From Fratercula arctica (lineage: Eukaryota; Chordata; Aves; Charadriiformes; Alcidae), in NCBI GenBank assembly GCA_947846985.1, contig CANTUZ010000025.1, positions 17,296,100 to 17,360,099 on the forward strand: a DNA stretch of 64,000 nt. Direction: 5' to 3'. The position numbers and the translations under genes were made by a program. Shown one piece after another: positions 59,814-64,000 of this stretch. The notes under the pieces are model-generated. The model searched no databases. It was not told where the DNA came from and was given only the letters and a program-made list of their open reading frames with translations. Position 1 is the first letter of the stretch. Every line of letters begins with the position of its first letter.

Positions 59814-60460
59814 CAGACCAAAAGGTACATCGTGTGCCTCTCGCACTATATGGACCACTGGGAAGAGGTCTTAGTGCACTGTTAATAGGACGATCTAGCA
59901 CCACCTCCCAAGGACTATTTGTTTTACCCGGAGTAATAGACATGGATTATACAGGACAGATTCAAGCTATGGTATGGACGCCATCCCCACCAGTCTCCAT
60001 ACCGGCCGAAAGCCGCATTGCCCAGCTAGTCCCTTTCTTGAGCTCAGTGCCATGTGCCAAGCTCAGAAGGAGAGGGGCAGGAGGCTTTGGCTCCACAGGA
60101 ACTCCAGTGATCTATTGGGCACACCAAATTCAAGCCACACGACCAACATTAACCTGTCAGCTACGTAACGGGGGTCACAAGCCAGAGTCGATCACAGTCA
60201 AAGGAATGATTGACACAGGGACTGACGTGACCGTGATCTCTTTCCAGCATTGGCCTCCTCAGTGGCCCACTGCCTCTGCCAGTGGCGGGCTTGCTGGAAT
60301 TGGGGGAGTTTCCACCTCTTGACAAAGCTTACATGTTATTCAGATAATAGGGCCGGAAGGTCAAGTTGCAACTGTTCGCCCATACATTGTTAATGTTCCC
60401 CTTAATCTATGGGGGAGAGATGTACTTGGAGCCTGGGGCATGACCATACAAACTTCGGAC
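59780..60460 (+). pseudogene. pro: ERVK copy C dUTPase-protease, stop in protease
   Basis: N-terminal dUTPase with its conserved motifs in order: GRSSTTSQGL, PGVIDMDYTGQI and the C-terminal glycine-rich RGAGGFGSTG. Then an aspartic protease with IDTGTDVTVIS. TGA at 60320-60322 truncates the protease, but the same frame goes on to its late motif (LWGRDVL). dUTPase ahead of protease in the pro frame is a betaretrovirus trait. Confidence 0.9.
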
Positions 60461-62300
60461 CCACAGAGGCCTTTTTAGAGGGGGCCACTGTCTTACGGCC
60501 TGTTATCCGCCTAACTTGGCTAACAGACACGCCAGTTTGGGTAGAGCAGTGGCCCCTGACGACGGAAAAGGCCGAAGCATTACAGGAATTAGTTGACGAG
60601 CAAGTCCACCAAGGACACTTGAAGCCGACTACTAGTCCCTGGAATACGCCTGTCTTTGTGATAAAAAAGAAAAGTGGAAAGTGGAGACTAATACATGACT
60701 TAGGGCAAGTGAATGCTGTAATAGAGACCATGGGTGCACTGCAACCCGGAATGCCATCGCCGACTATGCTACCAAAGAACTGGAGCATCGTAGTAATGGA
60801 CTTAAAAGACTGTTTCTTTACGATACCATTAGCGCCAGAAGATGCTCAATGGTTTGCATTTTCCATGACAACAGTGAACCGTCAAGCACCCATGCAAAGA
60901 TACCACTGGACTGTATTACCACAAGGAATGAAGAATAGTCCTACTATATGCCAACTATACGTGGCGAAAGCCTTATCTGAAGTTTGACGAAACAATCCCG
61001 ACATCATTTGTTACCACTACATGGACGATATCCTGTTCTCGGGAGCAACGCCTACCTTGCTGGCCCAAGTGGTCCAAGATGCCAGAGAGAGCCTGGAAAA
61101 ATATGGCTTACAGATAGCCCCAGAGAAGGTACAGATGACATCACCCTGGAAGTATCTTGGCTGGAAAATCCTAGACCACACGACTGAGCCTCAGATGCTC
61201 CAATTAGCCACAACTATACGAACATTAAATGATTTACAGAAGTTGCTGGGTACCATTAATTGGGTATGCCCGCTGTTAGGAATTGACAATGAAACCTTAT
61301 TGCCATTGTTTGCCCTGTTGAAGGGCGATTCGAACTTACTATCGAACCGCACCCTGACCCCTGACGCAAAAGCAGCCTTAGCCCAAGTGACAGAAATGCT
61401 GCAAAAGCATCAAGCATATCGAATCAGCGAAGGCCATGATCTCCAATTGTTCATCCTAAATCAAAAGAGGCAGCTGATAGGCCTTCTAGCTCAATGGATT
61501 CCGGAATCGCATAAAGATCCACTAGTTATAATCGAATGGGTGTTTTTGCCCCACCAGCTGACCAAAACCATAGTTACGAGAGTTGAAATGATTTCCACTG
61601 TGATCCAAAAAGGCCGAAAGCGAGCGATAGAATTAAGCGGTGCCGAAGTCCAAACGATATTCGTGCCTCTAACATTACAATATTTGGAATGGTGTCAGGC
61701 GAACAGCTTACCCTTCCAAATAGCTTTAGAAGGGTTCCCAGGACAAATCTCTATCCACTTACCCTCACACAAGCTATTTACGTTCTGTGAAGAAGTATCT
61801 CTGGTGCACCTCCCTTTGTGTGCAGCAACCCCCGTAGAAGGACAAACGGTGTTTACAGATGGATCAGGAAAAACAGGCAAAGCCGTAGTCGTCTGGTTCG
61901 AGAACAACGACTGGCACCAAGAAGTGTATGAAACAGATGGCTCACCCCAGATTGTGGAACTGTTTGCTGTGGTCAAGATTTTTCAAAAATGGACAGATCC
62001 AGTTAACTTAGTTACGGACTCTCAGTATGTTGCAGGAATCATGAGGAGAATCGAGAAAGGCTGGCTGAAACATGTTGACAACAAGAAGCTGTTTTTTGCT
62101 ATTTAAACAACTATGGACACTAATAAGTCAGAGAAAGTGCCCTTATTATGTTTTACATATCCGCAGTCATACCGAACTCCCGGGTTTTCTAGCAGAGGGC
62201 AACCGCAGGGCTGATCGCCTTGCTGCTCCAGCTTGGTCCGCCCCAGTTCCCGGGACGGTAGAACAAGCCCGATTGTCTCATTCATTTTTCCATCAGTCAG
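60409..62300 (+). pseudogene. pol: ERVK copy C reverse transcriptase and RNase H
   Basis: RT palm and fingers to TGA at 60985-60987 ([15 protein letters not shown] just before it). It continues in frame through YMDDILFSG, thumb and connection, and RNase H (VFTDGSG, IVELFAVV, VTDSQYVAG) to a frameshift near 62100. The end of RNase H (AEGNRRAD) is in another frame. One in-frame nonsense and one frameshift keep it from being functional. Confidence 0.9.
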
Positions 62301-63227
62301 CAAGAATGTTGCGTAAACAATTCCAATTGTCTTGGTCTTTAGCGGGAGAAATTGTGCAAACGTTCCGAATGCCAACAGTTTGCTCCTCTGCAGCCGGTGG
62401 GAGTCAACCCACGAGGCTTGCAAGCCTTGCAAGTATGGCAAACCGATGTCACTCATGTTCCCGAATTTGGCCGACAAAAATACATACATGTCTCCATCGA
62501 TACTTATTCGGGAGCTCTCTGGGCTACTGCTGAAACGGGAGAAAAGAGCCGTGACGTTATTCGTCATTGGCAGGGCGCTTTCGCCACGTTAGGCATTCCA
62601 CACCAAATAAAAACTGATAACGGCCCTGGTTACACCAGAGTCAAAACTCAAATCTTCTTACAAACTTGGGAGGTGCAGCACGTCACAGGTATTCCCCACT
62701 CCCCACAAGGCCAAGGCATCGTGGAACGCGCACATCGCACACTTAAAGAGATGCTAGAGAAACAAAAATGAGGAATGCTAGGGGAACCCCCACAGGCGTG
62801 GTTACAGAAAGCCTTATACGTACTAAATCACTTAACGATAGATGAAAGCACGCAAGAACCAGTTTTATTAAGACACTTTATATCCTTAAAAAAGCTTATA
62901 AATCTTGACCCCGAAAGTTGTGCAGATGTATGGGTAAAGTCGTTGCTTACGGGAAAATGGGAAGGACCATTTAAGTTAATCACCTGGGGTCGAGGGTATG
63001 CTTGTATTTCCACAGGAAACAGGACCCGGTGGGTCCCGGCACGGCTAGTACGACCTGCAGTGAGTCATCGCCAAGAAGAGTTGAATAAAACTACTGAAGA
63101 CGAAATAGTAGATGAGGGGAACGGGACCTCGGTGGGTTCCAGCCCGGTGTGTGCGCCCCTACGCACAGCAACAAAGCCGGAAGCACTGAATGAGTCTGCT
63201 ATCCTGGTTCGGTCTACGGAACCCTAG
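62280..63227 (+). pseudogene. pol: ERVK copy C integrase
   Basis: HHCC zinc part at about 62280-62370 (HSFFHQSA, then C-X2-C across a frame change), core with QTDVTH, KTDNGPGY and GIVERAH at D,D35E spacing, TGA at about 62769, then the C-terminal part (WGRGYACIS) to 63227. Broken but recognisable over its whole length. Confidence 0.88.
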
Positions 63228-63690
63228 CAAGCAGACATGGATGCAGTTATGGAAGTCTGAACACAGCATCTTTGAAGAACCAACTAACCATTGGTCTGAA
63301 ACGGGAGGCACATACTACGGTATAGGGGCTCACGGACACGGTTGTCAAGATTTTAAAGGACTGTGTTGTATGAATCTAAGTGACCGCTCCAAATCCATCC
63401 ATGCCCAGTTGCAAGAACTGTACCGACCAAGCCAGCAACTTGTGGAGACCACTGCGTGAAATCTCTTTGCTGGATGGACTTGGGGGTGGGGTTGGTTGAA
63501 GCAAATTATGCTCATTGCCTGTGTGGAAGGAATTTGTCTGTTATGTTTAGTATGCTGTTTGCTGTGTTTAATAAGCATTATACGATCAGTTGTAGATGCC
63601 GCTTTGCATCATACCCTTGTATGAGTTGTAGAATATCGTCGTGTCCCAACTATGGGCCACGGGGTGGCATGTGTAAGGGATAATAGAGGA
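63228..63690 (+). pseudogene. env: ERVK copy C env remnant (only the TM end)
   Basis: Soon after pol the sequence jumps to the CX6CC region of a transmembrane subunit ([10 protein letters not shown] at about 63340-63372), then a membrane anchor in another frame. Compared with the left block, the surface subunit and fusion region are missing, a large internal deletion ending near 63328. Confidence 0.8.
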
Positions 63691-64000
63691 TGGTTCAAGT
63701 GAGACACGATGGAGAATTCCTAGTTGAACCAAACCCAGTATGCATGTTGGGAAAAAGGGACTCAGTACTGTTGCTGAAAAACTATATCTGTATCCATGAG
63801 AACCTAACTTTCAAAGAAGAAGATAACAAGGAGGGAGTACAAGGTAGTCAGGTATCAGACATCCGCGGTTAGCAAAGCTGGATCATGAGTCTGGTGAGGC
63901 TCGCTGCCTGCGCTGGCCACGCATGCAGCGACCCTAGCCTGTACTTTTCCACTCAATCCAGTGCAGGATATAAGGAGGCTGTCTCGGGTCGGAGAGAGGG
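63690..64000 (+). mobile_element. ERVK copy C 3' region, possible LTR, cut by window end
   Basis: Purine tract at 63812-63838, then sequence shared with the reverse strand of 5990-6215, including GGATATAAGG at 63968-63977. Not similar to the copy's own 5' LTR. Confidence 0.5.

Larger units (their letters stand above)
57664..64000 (+). mobile_element. ERVK copy C, betaretrovirus-like provirus, runs off the window
   Basis: 5' LTR, primer-binding site, gag, dUTPase-protease, pol, an env remnant and a 3' region. Same family as the left block at 5944-9577, but on the opposite strand. Several stops and frameshifts; inactive. Inserted into ERVL copy 3, hence younger than it. Confidence 0.92.

Overview
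This is a bird nuclear-genome window. The evidence is CR1 LINE tails, avian-type LTR retroelements in several families, and one vertebrate gene with full intron-exon structure. That gene, on the + strand, encodes heterogeneous nuclear ribonucleoprotein K (HNRNPK). I could join fourteen exons by splice sites and reading frame: 18944 to about 36715, plus a probable non-coding first exon ending at 16736 in a CpG island. The product is about 428 aa with three KH domains and an RGG/proline-rich middle.

Head-to-head with HNRNPK, on the minus strand at 12891-15067, lies RMI1, the Bloom/TopoIII complex subunit that neighbours HNRNPK in other vertebrates. Here it is a pseudogene, with a stop at codon 11, frameshifts, terminal stops and a CR1 insertion. 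An intact dosage-sensitive gene beside a decayed neighbour, in very ERV-dense sequence, is what the female-specific W chromosome of birds looks like. HNRNPK is one of the genes known to survive on avian W. I therefore infer a W-linked gametolog locus; species unknown.

Layout: 1-3200, old CR1 and solo LTRs. 3219-9577, a minus-strand mosaic of betaretrovirus-like (ERVK) pieces (env, integrase, RNase H, second env, gag, LTR), interrupted by a solo ERVL LTR at 3849-4173. 9590-11560, LTR segments arranged as a large inverted repeat. 11560-12680, LTR and CR1 pieces. 12891-15067, RMI1 pseudogene. 16130-18180, CpG-island promoter. 18944-36715, HNRNPK. 37174-43587, a nearly intact minus-strand ERVL provirus. 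43735-48012, a near full-length CR1. 48054-48760, LTR pieces. 49427-53265, a + strand ERVL copy, truncated. 53505-57663, a third ERVL copy (minus), broken by a CR1 and by the next element. 57664-64000, a + strand ERVK provirus of the same family as the left block, with dUTPase-protease, pol and an env remnant; it runs off the window.

The most interesting signals are: the RMI1 loss beside a preserved HNRNPK; a 267-nt AG-free, C-rich zone before a frame-shifting 44-nt HNRNPK exon, suggesting autoregulated splicing; a GC-AG last intron with duplicated acceptors giving two C-termini; an in-frame amber codon between ERVL gag and pol kept in all three copies; and a nonsense mutation in protease shared by two of those copies.
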